From Methylibium sp. Root1272 (lineage in GTDB: Bacteria > Pseudomonadota > Gammaproteobacteria > Burkholderiales > Burkholderiaceae_C), in the NCBI RefSeq assembly GCF_001425905.1, contig NZ_LMDY01000014.1:62001-126000 (forward strand): a stretch of 64,000 nucleotides of DNA, given 5' to 3'. This document shows, in pieces, positions 19,027 through 27,238 of this stretch; positions within the stretch are counted from its first letter, which is position 1; every line of letters starts with the position of its first letter. The notes beneath the pieces are model-generated. The model searched no databases, had not been told where the DNA came from, and saw nothing but the letters and a program-made list of their open reading frames with translations. The translations under genes and the position numbers were made by a program.

Positions 19027-19488
19027 ATGAACAGCGCGCGCGGCGAACAGGACAGCCCAGTACCCACCCGGCCACGCACCGGTTGGGTGTGGCTGTCGGC
19101 TGCCTGGGCTGTCGCCCTGGTGTCGACCTTCGCTGCACTGTTCATCGGCGAGGTGATGGGCATGACGCCCTGCCAGCTCTGCTGGTACCAGCGCATCCTC
19201 ATGTTTCCGCTGGCCGTGATCCTCGGCATGGCGGCCTTCGGCAACGACCGGCGCGGGGCCGTCTATGCGTTGCCACTGGCGCTGGGCGGCGCTGCGGTGG
19301 CCGGTTATCACACCGTACTCGTTGCAGGTTGGGTGCCACAGTGGTGGATTCCTTGCGGTGCGGGCCCGTCCTGCAGCGATCAGAAACTGGTGATCCTCGG
19401 CGACATCCAGATCCCGTGGCTGTCGCTGCTGGCGTTCACCGCCATCGTCGCCTTCCTGCTCGTGTACCTGCGAAAGACCCGATCATGA
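19027..19488 (+). CDS. dsbB: DsbB/BdbC-family disulfide bond formation protein
   Basis: 153 aa, four membrane helices. First Cys pair C49-x2-C52 in MTPCQLCWYQRILMFPLAVI, second pair C110 and C116 in WIPCGAGPSCSDQK: the layout of DsbB/BdbC quinone-linked oxidases that re-oxidise DsbA. ATG 19027 is chosen for AAGGTGG eight bases upstream; GTG 19015 lies within that motif. Its stop overlaps the dsbA start (19485-19488), so the two form a coupled pair. Placed at the end of a czc operon, it may keep disulfides of Cys-rich periplasmic proteins formed under metal stress (inference). Confidence 0.88.
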   Translation: MNSARGEQDSPVPTRPRTGWVWLSAAWAVALVSTFAALFIGEVMGMTPCQLCWYQRILMFPLAVILGMAAFGNDRRGAVYALPLALGGAAVAGYHTVLVAGWVPQWWIPCGAGPSCSDQKLVILGDIQIPWLSLLAFTAIVAFLLVYLRKTRS

Positions 19489-20141
19489 ACACCAAGAAGG
19501 TCGCCATTGGCGGCATCCTGATCCTTGTGGTCGCCGCCTTCGCCCTGGGCGTCAGCCTGTATCGCAAGCAGACACAGAGCGCCCAGGACGAGACGGTGCG
19601 CGCCGAACAGACGCGGCTGGTGCGCATGCACTCGCCGGTGCTCGGGCCGCAGGGCGCGCCGGTCACGATCGTCGAGTTCTTCGACCCGGCCTGCGAGACC
19701 TGCCGCGCGTTCTATCCGATCGTCAAGAGCCTGATGGCGAAGTACCCCGACGACGTCCGGCTCGTCATCCGCTACGCGCCGCTCCACCAGGGCTCCGACC
19801 AGGTGGTGAAGCTGCTCGAAGCGGCCAAGCGCCAGGGCAAGTACCAGCCGGTGCTGGAAGCGGTGCTGCAGGCGCAGGCAACCTGGGCCGACCACGGGCG
19901 GCCCAACCCCGCGCTCACCTTCGAGATCGCGAAAGCGGCCGGCCTGGACATCGAGCGGGCCCGGGAGGACATGGCCCGGCCCGAGATGCAGGCGCTGCTA
20001 GCCCAGGATGTCGAAGACCTCACCGCCCTGCAGTTGAGCCGGACGCCTACCTTCTTCGTCAACGGCCGCAGCCTGCCCAGCTTTGGGCCGGACCAGCTCG
20101 CCGCCCTCGTGGCAGAGGAAGTTGCGAAGGCGAAGCGATAG
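19485..20141 (+). CDS. dsbA: Membrane-anchored DsbA-family thiol oxidoreductase
   Basis: 218 aa. N-terminal anchor helix (VAIGGILILVVAAFALGVSL), then a thioredoxin fold with the active site C70-ETC-C73 pattern in FFDPACETCRAFYPIVKSLM, a helical insert, and the cis-Pro strand SRTPTFFVNGRSLPSFGP. Works with the coupled DsbB-like protein. From 19787 to the stop and beyond, the sequence is repeated at 35134-35577, where only this 3' part is present. The repeat shows that this gene was once followed directly by the tail of a convergent cusA, now left as a 46-base remnant. Confidence 0.87.
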   Translation: MNTKKVAIGGILILVVAAFALGVSLYRKQTQSAQDETVRAEQTRLVRMHSPVLGPQGAPVTIVEFFDPACETCRAFYPIVKSLMAKYPDDVRLVIRYAPLHQGSDQVVKLLEAAKRQGKYQPVLEAVLQAQATWADHGRPNPALTFEIAKAAGLDIERAREDMARPEMQALLAQDVEDLTALQLSRTPTFFVNGRSLPSFGPDQLAALVAEEVAKAKR

Positions 20142-20219
20142 GCCGACGGAGGCTGCGGTTCTGGCAGCCCGCCTCAGGCCGCTGACGTCGCCGGTCCGGC
20201 ATCGAGGCATCGCCGCGAT
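19787..20219 (+). repeat. Direct repeat B, left copy (dsbA 3' part plus cusA tail)
   Basis: Matches 35134-35577 in the same orientation with high identity over the dsbA part and shorter matches in the spacer. Together the two copies bracket 15.3 kb holding the copper genes copZ, copA, cueR, the oxidase operon and the second Cu-ATPase. Confidence 0.85.
20174..20219 (-). pseudogene. Remnant of the 3' end of cusA
   Basis: On the minus strand the bases read as the end of CusA at 35531-35577 (CGCGGCGATGCCTCGATG...), with one base lost near GACCGG that breaks the frame. The stop-equivalent is at 20174-20176. Only the last 15 or so codons are kept. Confidence 0.65.
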
Positions 20220-20618
20220 AGGCGGGTGTTGGTGGCCTGCATGCTCAAGCTGCTGACTACGCTCAATGCCGTGGTCAGAACCAACAAACCTTGGGATAAC
20301 TCGCTCCAGGGCACTTGACTCGGAAGACGGTTACTCAGTCGCGTCCGGTTGCGAAGGCCGAGCGTTACCGACTCCTGAGGTCCTACGCGCGGATTGACGT
20401 TCTGCGCGCTCCGGGGCTCCGGCTTCAGTCCCCACACATGTTCGGTGGACCGCGAACCGATGTGCTGCAGATGCTCAGCGTCGCAGGCGATCAAGCCTTG
20501 GTGCGCGGCTACAGCTGGCGCAAATGCGCCCACGCAGACCCTGACGGTGGAAACAGCGTTTTGTGGGTCGACACGTCATCCGGCTCCACGCTCCAATCGT
20601 GAGCCCCGCCACCACCCA
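20220..20618. other. Gene-free stretch after repeat B
   Basis: About 400 bases between the cusA remnant and the DUF305 gene. No recognisable coding sequence on either strand and no clear terminator. Likely junction debris. Confidence 0.4.
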
Positions 20619-21020
20619 TCACTTCTGCTTGGCGAGCCACTTGTCGAACTGCGCGATCTCTTTCTTCTGGGCCACGATGATCTGCTTGGCCATGGCCTTC
20701 ATCTCGGCGGACTTGCCGTGCGCAAGTTCCATGTCGGCCATGTTCAAGGCTTGCTGATGGTGCATCTTCATCATCATCGCGAAGTCCTTGTCGGTGTCGC
20801 CTGACATCGGCATCTTCTGCATGCCGTCCATGCCCTTCATCATGGACGCCTTCATGTCATGCGGCCCGGCCGTGCCCTTGTGCATGTCACCCATGGGCAT
20901 GCTGGCCGATGGGGCCATCGTCGGGGTCGTCTGCGCCTGAGCCGGCGCCGATGCGAGCGCAAGGGCCGCCATGGGTACGAGGACCAGGGCCTGGACGGGG
21001 TTGCGCTTCTTGATGTTCAT
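20619..21020 (-). CDS. DUF305-family Met/His-rich periplasmic protein
   Basis: 133 aa, exported. Signal peptide NIKKRNPVQALVLVPMAALA...APAQA, then a Met-rich stretch (MAPSASMPMGDMHKGT, MKASMMKGMDGMQKMPMSGD) and the DUF305 core DKDFAMMMKMHHQQALNMAD and LAHGKSAEMKAMAKQII. DUF305 proteins bind copper or other metals through MxxHH-type helices. AAGGAAAC before the ATG at 21020 supports the start. It is the last gene of the minus-strand copZ group, 294 nt after the membrane protein gene; the gap holds nothing clear. A periplasmic copper sponge or chaperone role is inferred. Confidence 0.8.
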   Translation of the reverse strand: MNIKKRNPVQALVLVPMAALALASAPAQAQTTPTMAPSASMPMGDMHKGTAGPHDMKASMMKGMDGMQKMPMSGDTDKDFAMMMKMHHQQALNMADMELAHGKSAEMKAMAKQIIVAQKKEIAQFDKWLAKQK

Positions 21021-21314
21021 GGGGGTTTCCTTGAGGTGAATTTCGGTGATCAGTGCGCCATGAAGTGGCATCGAGCCAACGGTTCAGGCGCCGCGTTGTG
21101 CAGGCACGCTGTAGCGCAACGCAGCCACGCGACGCTTGCACGACTCCTGGAGGTTTCATCGATCCGCGCGAGCATGAGACTTCCTGAACCGCCACGCGCT
21201 TTGCAGGGGCTCAGCGTGGCTGGTTGCGACGGCGCTGGCTGTGCGGCAGCGAACACTGGAGTCAGCCGCGTCTGCCTCGGCGCTGAAAGGCGCCTGTCAC
21301 GACGCCGTCTCGGC

Positions 21315-21821
21315 CTAGTTCGCAGCTTGCGCGCAGTGAGCAAGCTGCCGTCTCACGAACCACACGGTCAGCAGCGGCAGCACGATCCACTGCAGCAGCG
21401 GCACCAGGCCGATGTCGGTGCCTGGCACCAGGGGCATCGTCGGCAGGTAGTTCCAGCTGGCCATCCAGTACCCGCGCGTCGCAAGCCACTCGATGACAGC
21501 GGTGATCGAAACGCCGATCGCAACGAACAAGGACAACTGCCAGCCCTTCGACGCCAGGATCCAGCTGCGGCTGCGCACGACAACAGCCACGACGCCATAA
21601 GCGAGCAGCATGATCACCGCGTCGCCGACCGTGGCCTGCAGGCAGGCCTTCGTCACCTGGGCGTGAGGCATCTCGGCCATTCCGACGAACAAGGGCGCCT
21701 GCAGGATCTCCCATGCGAAGTTGAGCAGCAACGCGAAGGCTGCGACGTTCAACTCTGGGGTGTCGGTCAGAGCACCGACAGCTCGGCCGAGGCTCGTGCC
21801 AGGGCGCTCAGGTCGCAACAT
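21315..21821 (-). CDS. Hypothetical polytopic membrane protein next to copZ
   Basis: 168 aa with about four hydrophobic helices: [60 protein letters not shown] and [20 protein letters not shown]. Motifs [13 protein letters not shown] and [20 protein letters not shown] look conserved in type, but I cannot name the family with confidence. It is 125 nt behind copZ on the same strand and so probably under the CueR-type promoter at 22235-22265. A role in copper handling is suggested by position only. Confidence 0.6.
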   Translation of the reverse strand: MLRPERPGTSLGRAVGALTDTPELNVAAFALLLNFAWEILQAPLFVGMAEMPHAQVTKACLQATVGDAVIMLLAYGVVAVVVRSRSWILASKGWQLSLFVAIGVSITAVIEWLATRGYWMASWNYLPTMPLVPGTDIGLVPLLQWIVLPLLTVWFVRRQLAHCAQAAN

Positions 21822-21946
21822 GTCAGCAACTCCAGGAGACCGGGCGGGGTGAGATCGTCACACAGCTCCACCGGGCAGCAAGCCGTTCATCACCCCTTGG
21901 GCCACGACATCCCCGGCCGGGAACATCGCGACCGCTTCCACCGCCC

Positions 21947-22204
21947 TTATCGGCAGCCGCAGCACGAGCCGCGCTTCTGCGGCGCTGCTTCACCGGCAAC
22001 CGCCTCGACCGGAACCGGCGTGTAGCCGGCGTCCTTGATGGCTTCCGCCAGTTCCTCGGCATCGGCCGAGACCGGCTCTACCTGCACCCGGTGCGTGGCC
22101 AGATCAATCTGAACCTTGGCGTCCTTGTCGGTGGCCTTCAGCGCCTTCGTGATGGTGCTGACGCAGTGGCCGCAAGTCATGTCGTTGACTTCGAAAGCAA
22201 TCAT
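21947..22204 (-). CDS. copZ: CopZ-like copper chaperone with Cys-rich tail
   Basis: 85 aa cytosolic heavy-metal-associated domain: [20 protein letters not shown] with the Cu-binding C11-x2-C14 and a ferredoxin-like beta-alpha-beta fold ([28 protein letters not shown]). Beyond the usual ~68 residues is a linker and a CCGC ending ([10 protein letters not shown]), which adds three cysteines. A plus-strand fragment at 31608-31690 encodes the same kind of tail. It hands Cu+ to CopA or buffers it. Divergent from copA, and directly in front of the best CueR dyad. Confidence 0.85.
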   Translation of the reverse strand: MIAFEVNDMTCGHCVSTITKALKATDKDAKVQIDLATHRVQVEPVSADAEELAEAIKDAGYTPVPVEAVAGEAAPQKRGSCCGCR

Positions 22205-22234
22205 GGCGGGGTCCCGTGGGTTGTTGATGGCTTG

Positions 22235-22265
22235 ACTTTCCACCCTCCTACTGTTGGAAGGTCAA
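22235..22265 (-). promoter_or_regulatory. CueR-type operator-promoter for copZ
   Basis: On the minus strand: -35 TTGACC (22265-22260) overlapping a 7-7-7 dyad ACCTTCC-N7-GGAGGGT (22262-22242), the same phasing as the E. coli copA promoter. The -10 would be the weak GAAAGT (22240-22235). It points to copZ, not to copA. CueR from 24829 is the likely activator. Confidence 0.75.
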
Positions 22266-22316
22266 GCGCTCATTTCGGAAGTCCACAATTGCAGCATGCA
22301 GAATCGCCAGCTGCTG

Positions 22317-22347
22317 TTGACCTTGCCATCGTTAGAACCTTGACGAT
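22317..22347 (+). promoter_or_regulatory. Probable promoter of copA
   Basis: TTGACC (22317-22322), a 19-base spacer and GACGAT (22342-22347). The left part ACCTTGC resembles a CueR half-site, but the right half is poor (AGAACCT). It lies 32 bases before the copA ATG. Confidence 0.4.
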
Positions 22348-22378
22348 GCACAGGATCGAACAACTTCCCGAGGCATCC

Positions 22379-24832
22379 ATGAACACCGCCGCACTCTCCG
22401 ACATCCGGCTTCAGGTCACGGGCATGACCTGTGCCTCCTGCGTCATGCGCGTCGAGAAGTCGCTCAAGGCTGTCACCGGCGTGACGCAAGCCAGCGTCAA
22501 CCTGGCGACTGAACAAGCCTCAGTGAGCGCCGATCCCTCGGTCACCGCAGACAGGCTGGCCGCTGCCGTGCGCAAGGCCGGCTACGACGTGGCGACGACC
22601 GAAACCACGCTGCTGGTCGAAGGCATGAGCTGCGCCTCGTGCGTGTCTCGCGTCGAGAAGGCACTGCGAAAGGTCCCCGGCGTCTCCGGCGCCACCGTCA
22701 ATCTCGCGACCGAGAAGGCCAGCATCCAGGCGCTGTCGACCGTTCCAGTCGCAGCGCTGAAGGCGGCCATCGAGAAGGCCGGCTACGGCGCGAAGGACGT
22801 TCAGGAAGCGAAGTCGCAGACTGCGCCTCGCTTGCCGGCTTGGTGGCCCGTCGCCGTGAGCGGTGTCTTGACGCTGCCGCTGGTCCTGCCGATGCTGCTG
22901 CAGCTCTTCGGCATCGACTGGATGCTGGACGGCTGGCTCCAGCTGGCGCTGGCGACCCCGGTGCAGTTCTGGCTCGGCTGGCGCTTCTACCGCGCCGGCT
23001 GGAAGGCCGTGCTCGCAAAGACCGGCAACATGGACCTGCTGGTGGCGCTGGGCACCTCGGCGGCCTATGGACTGTCGGTCTACCTGCTCTTCAAGCATGC
23101 CGCACATGGCATGCCGCACCTGTACTTCGAGGCCTCGGCGGCCGTCATCACGCTGGTGCTGCTGGGCAAGTGGCTGGAACAGCGCGCGAAGCGACAGACG
23201 GCCGACGCGATCCGCGCGCTGAACGCGCTGCGCCCGACCACCGCGCGCGTGCGCCGCGGTGATGTCGAGCTTGACGTGCCCGTGGAGCAAGTCGTGGTCG
23301 GCGACCTCGTCATCGTGCGCCCCGGTGACCGCGTGGCCGTGGACGGTGACATCGTCGAAGGCCGCAGCCACATCGACGAATCGCTCATCACCGGCGAGAG
23401 CCTGCCGGTGGCCAAGGGTGTCGGCGACAAGGTGACCGGCGGCGCCATCAATGCCGAAGGCGCGCTGACGGTCCGCACCACGGCGATCGGCGCCGAGACG
23501 ACGCTGGCCCGCATCATCCGCATGGTCGAGTCGGCCCAGGCCGCGAAGGCGCCGATCCAGCGCATCGTCGACCGCGTGAGCGCGGTGTTCGTGCCGGTGG
23601 TGCTGGTGATCGCGCTGCTGACCTTCCTGGGCTGGGTGGGCTTCACGGGCGACTGGGAGCAGGCGCTCATCAACGCCGTGGCCGTGCTGGTCATCGCCTG
23701 CCCGTGTGCGCTCGGGCTGGCCACGCCGACGGCGATCATGGCCGGCACGGGTGTCGCGGCGCGCCACGGCATCCTCATCAAGGACGCGGAAGCGCTGGAA
23801 GTGGCGCACGCCGTCACCGTGGTCGCGTTCGACAAAACCGGCACGCTCACCGAAGGCAAGCCATCCCTCGCCGCCGTGGTGGCAGCAGTGGGTTCGACCA
23901 GGGATGATGTGCTGCGCCTGGCCGCCGCGCTGCAGAAGTCGAGCAGCCATCCGCTCGCCGTGGCCGTGATGGACCAGGTTCGCCATGAGCGCCTGCCTGT
24001 GCCCGAGGCGCACGAGGCCCAGGCGTTGCCGGGGCGCGGCGTGCAGGGGGTCGTGCGCGGCCAGACGCTGGCCCTGGGGAGCACGCGCCTACTGCGCGAG
24101 CTGGGCCTCGAAGAAGGCGGCTTGCATGCTGAAGCGCAACGGCTGGAGCAGCAGGGCAGGACCGTGTCGTGGCTGGTTCAGTCCGATGCTGGTTATCGGC
24201 GTTCACTCGGCCTACTTGCCTTCGGCGACACCGTCAAGCCAGCCGCAGCGGAAGCGGTATCTCGGCTGCATCAACTCGGCATCCGCACCGTGATGCTGAC
24301 CGGCGACAACCGGGGCGCGGCCGAAGCCGTCGCGAAGGAGCTGGGCATCGCCGATGTGCGTGCCGAGGTGCTGCCCGGCGACAAGGCGGCGATCGTCAAG
24401 GAACTTCGCGACGCCGGCGAGGTGGTGGCCTTCGTCGGCGACGGTCTGAACGACGGACCGGCGCTCGCCGCCGCATCGGTGTCGTACGCGATGGCGGGTG
24501 GCGCCGACGTGGCAACCGAGACCGCCGGCATCACGCTGATGCGCGGCGACCCGCGGCTGGTGGCCGACTCTCTGGACATCTCGCGCCGCACCTACTCGAA
24601 GATCAAGCAGGGCCTGTTCTGGGCCTTCGGCTACAACGTGCTCGGCATTCCGTTGGCGGCTCTGGGTTTGCTGAACCCGGTCATCGCCGGTGCCGCGATG
24701 GCCTTCAGCAGCGTCAGCGTCGTTCTGAACGCGCTGACCCTGAGCCGCTGGCGTGGTGTCGCCGACGGTCGTGCGGCACGGCCGACGCACCAGCAAATCC
24801 GAACCGTGACCGCCTTGGGAGAGCAGCGATGA
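22379..24832 (+). CDS. copA: Cu+-exporting P1B-1-type ATPase
   Basis: 817 aa. Two N-terminal heavy-metal domains, with GMTCASC (C18, C21) and GMSCASC (C85, C88), then eight TM helices. Core marks: TGES, CPC in [31 protein letters not shown]7 has the Tyr-Asn pair ([10 protein letters not shown]) and TM8 MxxSS (MAFSSVSVV), the Cu+ signature. It exports cytosolic Cu+ to the periplasm, where CusF, the oxidase and Cus take over. ATG 22379 is chosen for GAGG six bases upstream; ATG 22346 would add 11 residues. Its stop overlaps the cueR start. Confidence 0.93.
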   Translation: MNTAALSDIRLQVTGMTCASCVMRVEKSLKAVTGVTQASVNLATEQASVSADPSVTADRLAAAVRKAGYDVATTETTLLVEGMSCASCVSRVEKALRKVPGVSGATVNLATEKASIQALSTVPVAALKAAIEKAGYGAKDVQEAKSQTAPRLPAWWPVAVSGVLTLPLVLPMLLQLFGIDWMLDGWLQLALATPVQFWLGWRFYRAGWKAVLAKTGNMDLLVALGTSAAYGLSVYLLFKHAAHGMPHLYFEASAAVITLVLLGKWLEQRAKRQTADAIRALNALRPTTARVRRGDVELDVPVEQVVVGDLVIVRPGDRVAVDGDIVEGRSHIDESLITGESLPVAKGVGDKVTGGAINAEGALTVRTTAIGAETTLARIIRMVESAQAAKAPIQRIVDRVSAVFVPVVLVIALLTFLGWVGFTGDWEQALINAVAVLVIACPCALGLATPTAIMAGTGVAARHGILIKDAEALEVAHAVTVVAFDKTGTLTEGKPSLAAVVAAVGSTRDDVLRLAAALQKSSSHPLAVAVMDQVRHERLPVPEAHEAQALPGRGVQGVVRGQTLALGSTRLLRELGLEEGGLHAEAQRLEQQGRTVSWLVQSDAGYRRSLGLLAFGDTVKPAAAEAVSRLHQLGIRTVMLTGDNRGAAEAVAKELGIADVRAEVLPGDKAAIVKELRDAGEVVAFVGDGLNDGPALAAASVSYAMAGGADVATETAGITLMRGDPRLVADSLDISRRTYSKIKQGLFWAFGYNVLGIPLAALGLLNPVIAGAAMAFSSVSVVLNALTLSRWRGVADGRAARPTHQQIRTVTALGEQR

Positions 24833-25308
24833 GCATGAACATCGGCGAAGCCGCGAAAGCTTCTGGCGTGTCGGCGAAGATGATCCGCCACTACGAGAGC
24901 GTCGGGCTCTTCCCCGAGGCGGCGCGCACCGATTCCGGCTACCGGCAGTACACCGCCAAGGAAGTCAGCACGCTGCGCTTCGTGCGCCATTCTCGCGACC
25001 TCGGTTTCTCCATCGACCAGATCCGCGAACTGCTCGGCCTGTGGCAAGACCGCAAGCGGCCGAGCCGGCAGGTGCGCGCGCTGGCGCAGGCGCATATCGA
25101 AGAGCTTGATGAGAAGCTGCAGGAGCTGCAGTCGATGAAGGCGACGCTCGAGCACTTGGTGCACTGCTGCCACGGTGACGACAGGCCCGACTGCCCGATC
25201 ATCGACTCGCTCTCCCACGAAACAGCCGCTCCGGCAGCTACCGCGCATCACGCAGCCGGCAGAAACGTCGGACTGCAACCGGGGCGGGCGCGTCGCCGGG
25301 CGACCTGA
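24829..25308 (+). CDS. cueR: Copper-responsive MerR-family regulator CueR
   Basis: 159 aa. Winged helix with [20 protein letters not shown], dimer helix, and the Cu+ loop C114-x7-C122 in [14 protein letters not shown]; an additional Cys (C113) precedes the first ligand. The C-terminus is about 25 residues longer than E. coli CueR and ends in a basic RARRRAT. Translationally coupled to copA through ATGA (24829-24832). It should activate the dyad promoter at 22235-22265 and so also its own operon's divergent partner. Confidence 0.9.
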   Translation: MSMNIGEAAKASGVSAKMIRHYESVGLFPEAARTDSGYRQYTAKEVSTLRFVRHSRDLGFSIDQIRELLGLWQDRKRPSRQVRALAQAHIEELDEKLQELQSMKATLEHLVHCCHGDDRPDCPIIDSLSHETAAPAATAHHAAGRNVGLQPGRARRRAT

Positions 25309-25337
25309 TCGACGCTGCCGGCTGCAGCAAAGCGGAT

Positions 25338-25718
25338 TCAGCGCGCCAGGTCGATCGTCAGGCTCACCGGGGCACTGCCCTTGTTGGTCCACATCCAGCA
25401 GTAGTCCTGCCCGACCGTGACGTTCAACGTGTCGCGGCCACTGCTGACCTGTGCCTGCTTGGCCGGGAACACGGCTTCCTTGCCGACGTGATAGTGGATG
25501 TTGAAGTCCACCGGCGCTGCGGTTGCGAAGTTCCAGCGCACACCCTCGCCCACCGTCAGCTTGCCGCACACCTCGACGAACTTGCCCGCCGCAATCTGCG
25601 TCTTGTGAGCGAAGCGACCGTCGGGGGACCAGGCGATGTCGACGATGTGGCTGGAGGCGAAAGCCACGCCGGGGAGTGCAAGCATGGCCAGCACGCCGCA
25701 GGCTCGGAATTGCGTCAT
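25338..25718 (-). CDS. Hypothetical periplasmic protein, possible cupredoxin-like fold
   Basis: 126 aa. Signal peptide RACGVLAMLALPGVAFA, then a beta-rich body: HIVDIAWSPDGRFAHKTQIA, AGKFVEVCGKLTVGEGVRWN, FNIHYHVGKEAVFPAKQAQV and YCWMWTNKGSAPVSLTIDLA. One Cys in each half, a HYHVG and a C-terminal YCWMWTNKG suggest a small beta-sandwich that could bind metal or be disulfide-linked. I know no family name. It is the last gene of the minus-strand copper operon, 88 nt behind the CusF gene. Confidence 0.55.
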   Translation of the reverse strand: MTQFRACGVLAMLALPGVAFASSHIVDIAWSPDGRFAHKTQIAAGKFVEVCGKLTVGEGVRWNFATAAPVDFNIHYHVGKEAVFPAKQAQVSSGRDTLNVTVGQDYCWMWTNKGSAPVSLTIDLAR

Positions 25719-25806
25719 GTTCTTGCTTTCTGCTCGATGGCTTCCTGGATTCTCAAACGTCGTGGGAAAGACCGGATCGGCCCACCGCGAGCGGGCCCGA
25801 CGCCGC

Positions 25807-26178
25807 CTACTGTGCCATCTGCATCTCGGTGACCGTGAACTTGCCTGCGTCGTTGATGGCCTTGAACTTGATCTTGTCGCCGGCCTTCAGCTTGTCGAGC
25901 ATCGCCTTGTCCTTGACGACAAACACCATCGTCATCGCCGGCATGTCCAGGCTCTTGATGTCTGCATGCTTGAGGGTCAGCTTGCCGCCCTCCTTGTCGA
26001 CCTTGCGCACCTCGCCGTCGGTCATGTCGCCCGCAGCGGCTTGTGCCATCGGCTTGGCATGATCACCATGCGCACCGTGGCCACCCTGGTGGCTGGCAGC
26101 CCAGGCCGGCGATGCGGCTGCGGCGGAAATCAGCAAAGCGATGCCAGTGGCGCGGAAGAAGGTCTTTGAGCGGTTCAT
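25807..26178 (-). CDS. cusF: CusF-like periplasmic copper-binding protein
   Basis: 123 aa, exported (signal to SPAWA), then a His-rich linker HQGGHGAHGDHAKP and a five-stranded OB-like domain. The CusF site is visible as LKHADIKSLDMPAMTMVFVV: one His and two Met for Cu(I). The Trp that caps copper in E. coli CusF is absent from this segment. It would carry Cu+ or Ag+ to the Cus pump or take it from the oxidase. Its ATG overlaps the DUF411 stop. A second CusF domain is fused to CusB at 38719. Confidence 0.85.
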   Translation of the reverse strand: MNRSKTFFRATGIALLISAAAASPAWAASHQGGHGAHGDHAKPMAQAAAGDMTDGEVRKVDKEGGKLTLKHADIKSLDMPAMTMVFVVKDKAMLDKLKAGDKIKFKAINDAGKFTVTEMQMAQ

Positions 26179-26657
26179 GAGCGTTCCTTTTGCTTGAAGT
26201 AGCTATTGAAAATCTGAGTGCTGCCATCGTGGGCGATGAGCAGCACGTCGTAGGGGTCCTGCAGGTTGTCGAAAGCAGGACCGTCCATACCCGGGGAGCC
26301 CACCGGCATGCCCGGCACGGCCAGGCCAATCGCGTCGGGGCGTTCTTTCAGCAGCCGGCGGATGTCGGCTGCGGGGACGTGGCCCTCGATGGCATAACGG
26401 CCCACGAGAGCCGTGTGGCACGAGCCGAGCTTCATGGGCACCTTCAGCCGGGCGCGGGCACCGGTGTTGCCGACGTCGTTGACCTTGACCCTAAAGCCGT
26501 TGGCCTCGAGGTGGGTGATCCAGTCCTTGCAGCAGCCGCAGGTCGGGCTCTTCCAGACCTCGACGAGCACCGCCTGGCCCTGCGCCTGCAGCACCGCGGG
26601 GATGGCAAGCAGTCCGCCAGCGCTGAGCAGGGAACCCAGTGCCTGACGGCGCTTCAT
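26175..26657 (-). CDS. DUF411-family metal-binding protein
   Basis: 160 aa, exported (KRRQALGSLLSAGGLLAIPA, with a twin-Arg-like KRR start). Core signature VEVWKSPTCGCCKDWITHLE has the CxCC metal-binding motif, followed by GSCHTALVGRYAIEGHVPA and a Pro/Gly loop LAVPGMPVGSPGMD, all standard in DUF411. The family is copper-island linked; the exact chemistry is not settled. The C-terminus adds DPYDVLLIAHDGSTQIFNSY. Both neighbours overlap it by four bases (cupredoxin before, CusF after), so the three are made as a set. Confidence 0.88.
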   Translation of the reverse strand: MKRRQALGSLLSAGGLLAIPAVLQAQGQAVLVEVWKSPTCGCCKDWITHLEANGFRVKVNDVGNTGARARLKVPMKLGSCHTALVGRYAIEGHVPAADIRRLLKERPDAIGLAVPGMPVGSPGMDGPAFDNLQDPYDVLLIAHDGSTQIFNSYFKQKERS

Positions 26658-27199
26658 GCCTTGCCCGCCGGGGCGACCATGATCGTGCCCACCATGCCGC
26701 CCTGGTAGTGGCCGGCGATCAGGCAGGCGAACTCGAACTCGCCGGCGCGGTTGAAGGTCCAGACGATCTCGCCGGTCTTGCCGGGCGGGACATGCGCCAT
26801 GTAGGGCTCGTCGTGTTCCATGTTCGGGAACTTCACCATCATCTCGGCGTGCTTGCCGTTCTCGGATTTCGTGCCGATGACGAACTCGTGCATGACCTTG
26901 CCGGTGTTGCGAACCACGAACTTCACCGTCTCGCCCTGTCGCACATCGATGCGCGCAGGCGTGAAGCGCATGTTGTCGGCCATGCCGACCTCGATGCTGC
27001 GCTTGGCGCTCTTGGCATCGCCGGCGATGCCCCAGTCCTTCTGCTCCTTGACCACCGGGCCCTTTTTCGGCGCGTGCGGCTTGTCGGTGTGAGCCCGCGC
27101 GGGCGTGGCCAGCAGGAGCATCGCCGCCGCAGCGGCGGAAAGCGCCATGCGCGTCACAGCGGTGCGGCGGGCGTGCGAGATCGTCTTCGGTTCGTTCAT
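26654..27199 (-). CDS. Cupredoxin-domain periplasmic copper protein
   Basis: 181 aa. Signal peptide RMALSAAAAAMLLLATPARA, His-containing linker HTDKPHAPKKGP, then a plastocyanin-like fold. The type-1 copper ligands can be read: His in GKVMHEFVIG, then Cys, His and Met in FEFACLIAGHYQGGMVGTIM. It likely passes electrons or copper between the oxidase and other periplasmic partners. Start ATG 27199 leaves 39 nt after the oxidase stop. Its stop overlaps DUF411. Family clear, physiological partner inferred. Confidence 0.85.
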   Translation of the reverse strand: MNEPKTISHARRTAVTRMALSAAAAAMLLLATPARAHTDKPHAPKKGPVVKEQKDWGIAGDAKSAKRSIEVGMADNMRFTPARIDVRQGETVKFVVRNTGKVMHEFVIGTKSENGKHAEMMVKFPNMEHDEPYMAHVPPGKTGEIVWTFNRAGEFEFACLIAGHYQGGMVGTIMVAPAGKA

Positions 27200-27238
27200 G
27201 CGGTACTCCTTGAGTGGTGAGAGTGAGTCTTGTTGCGG

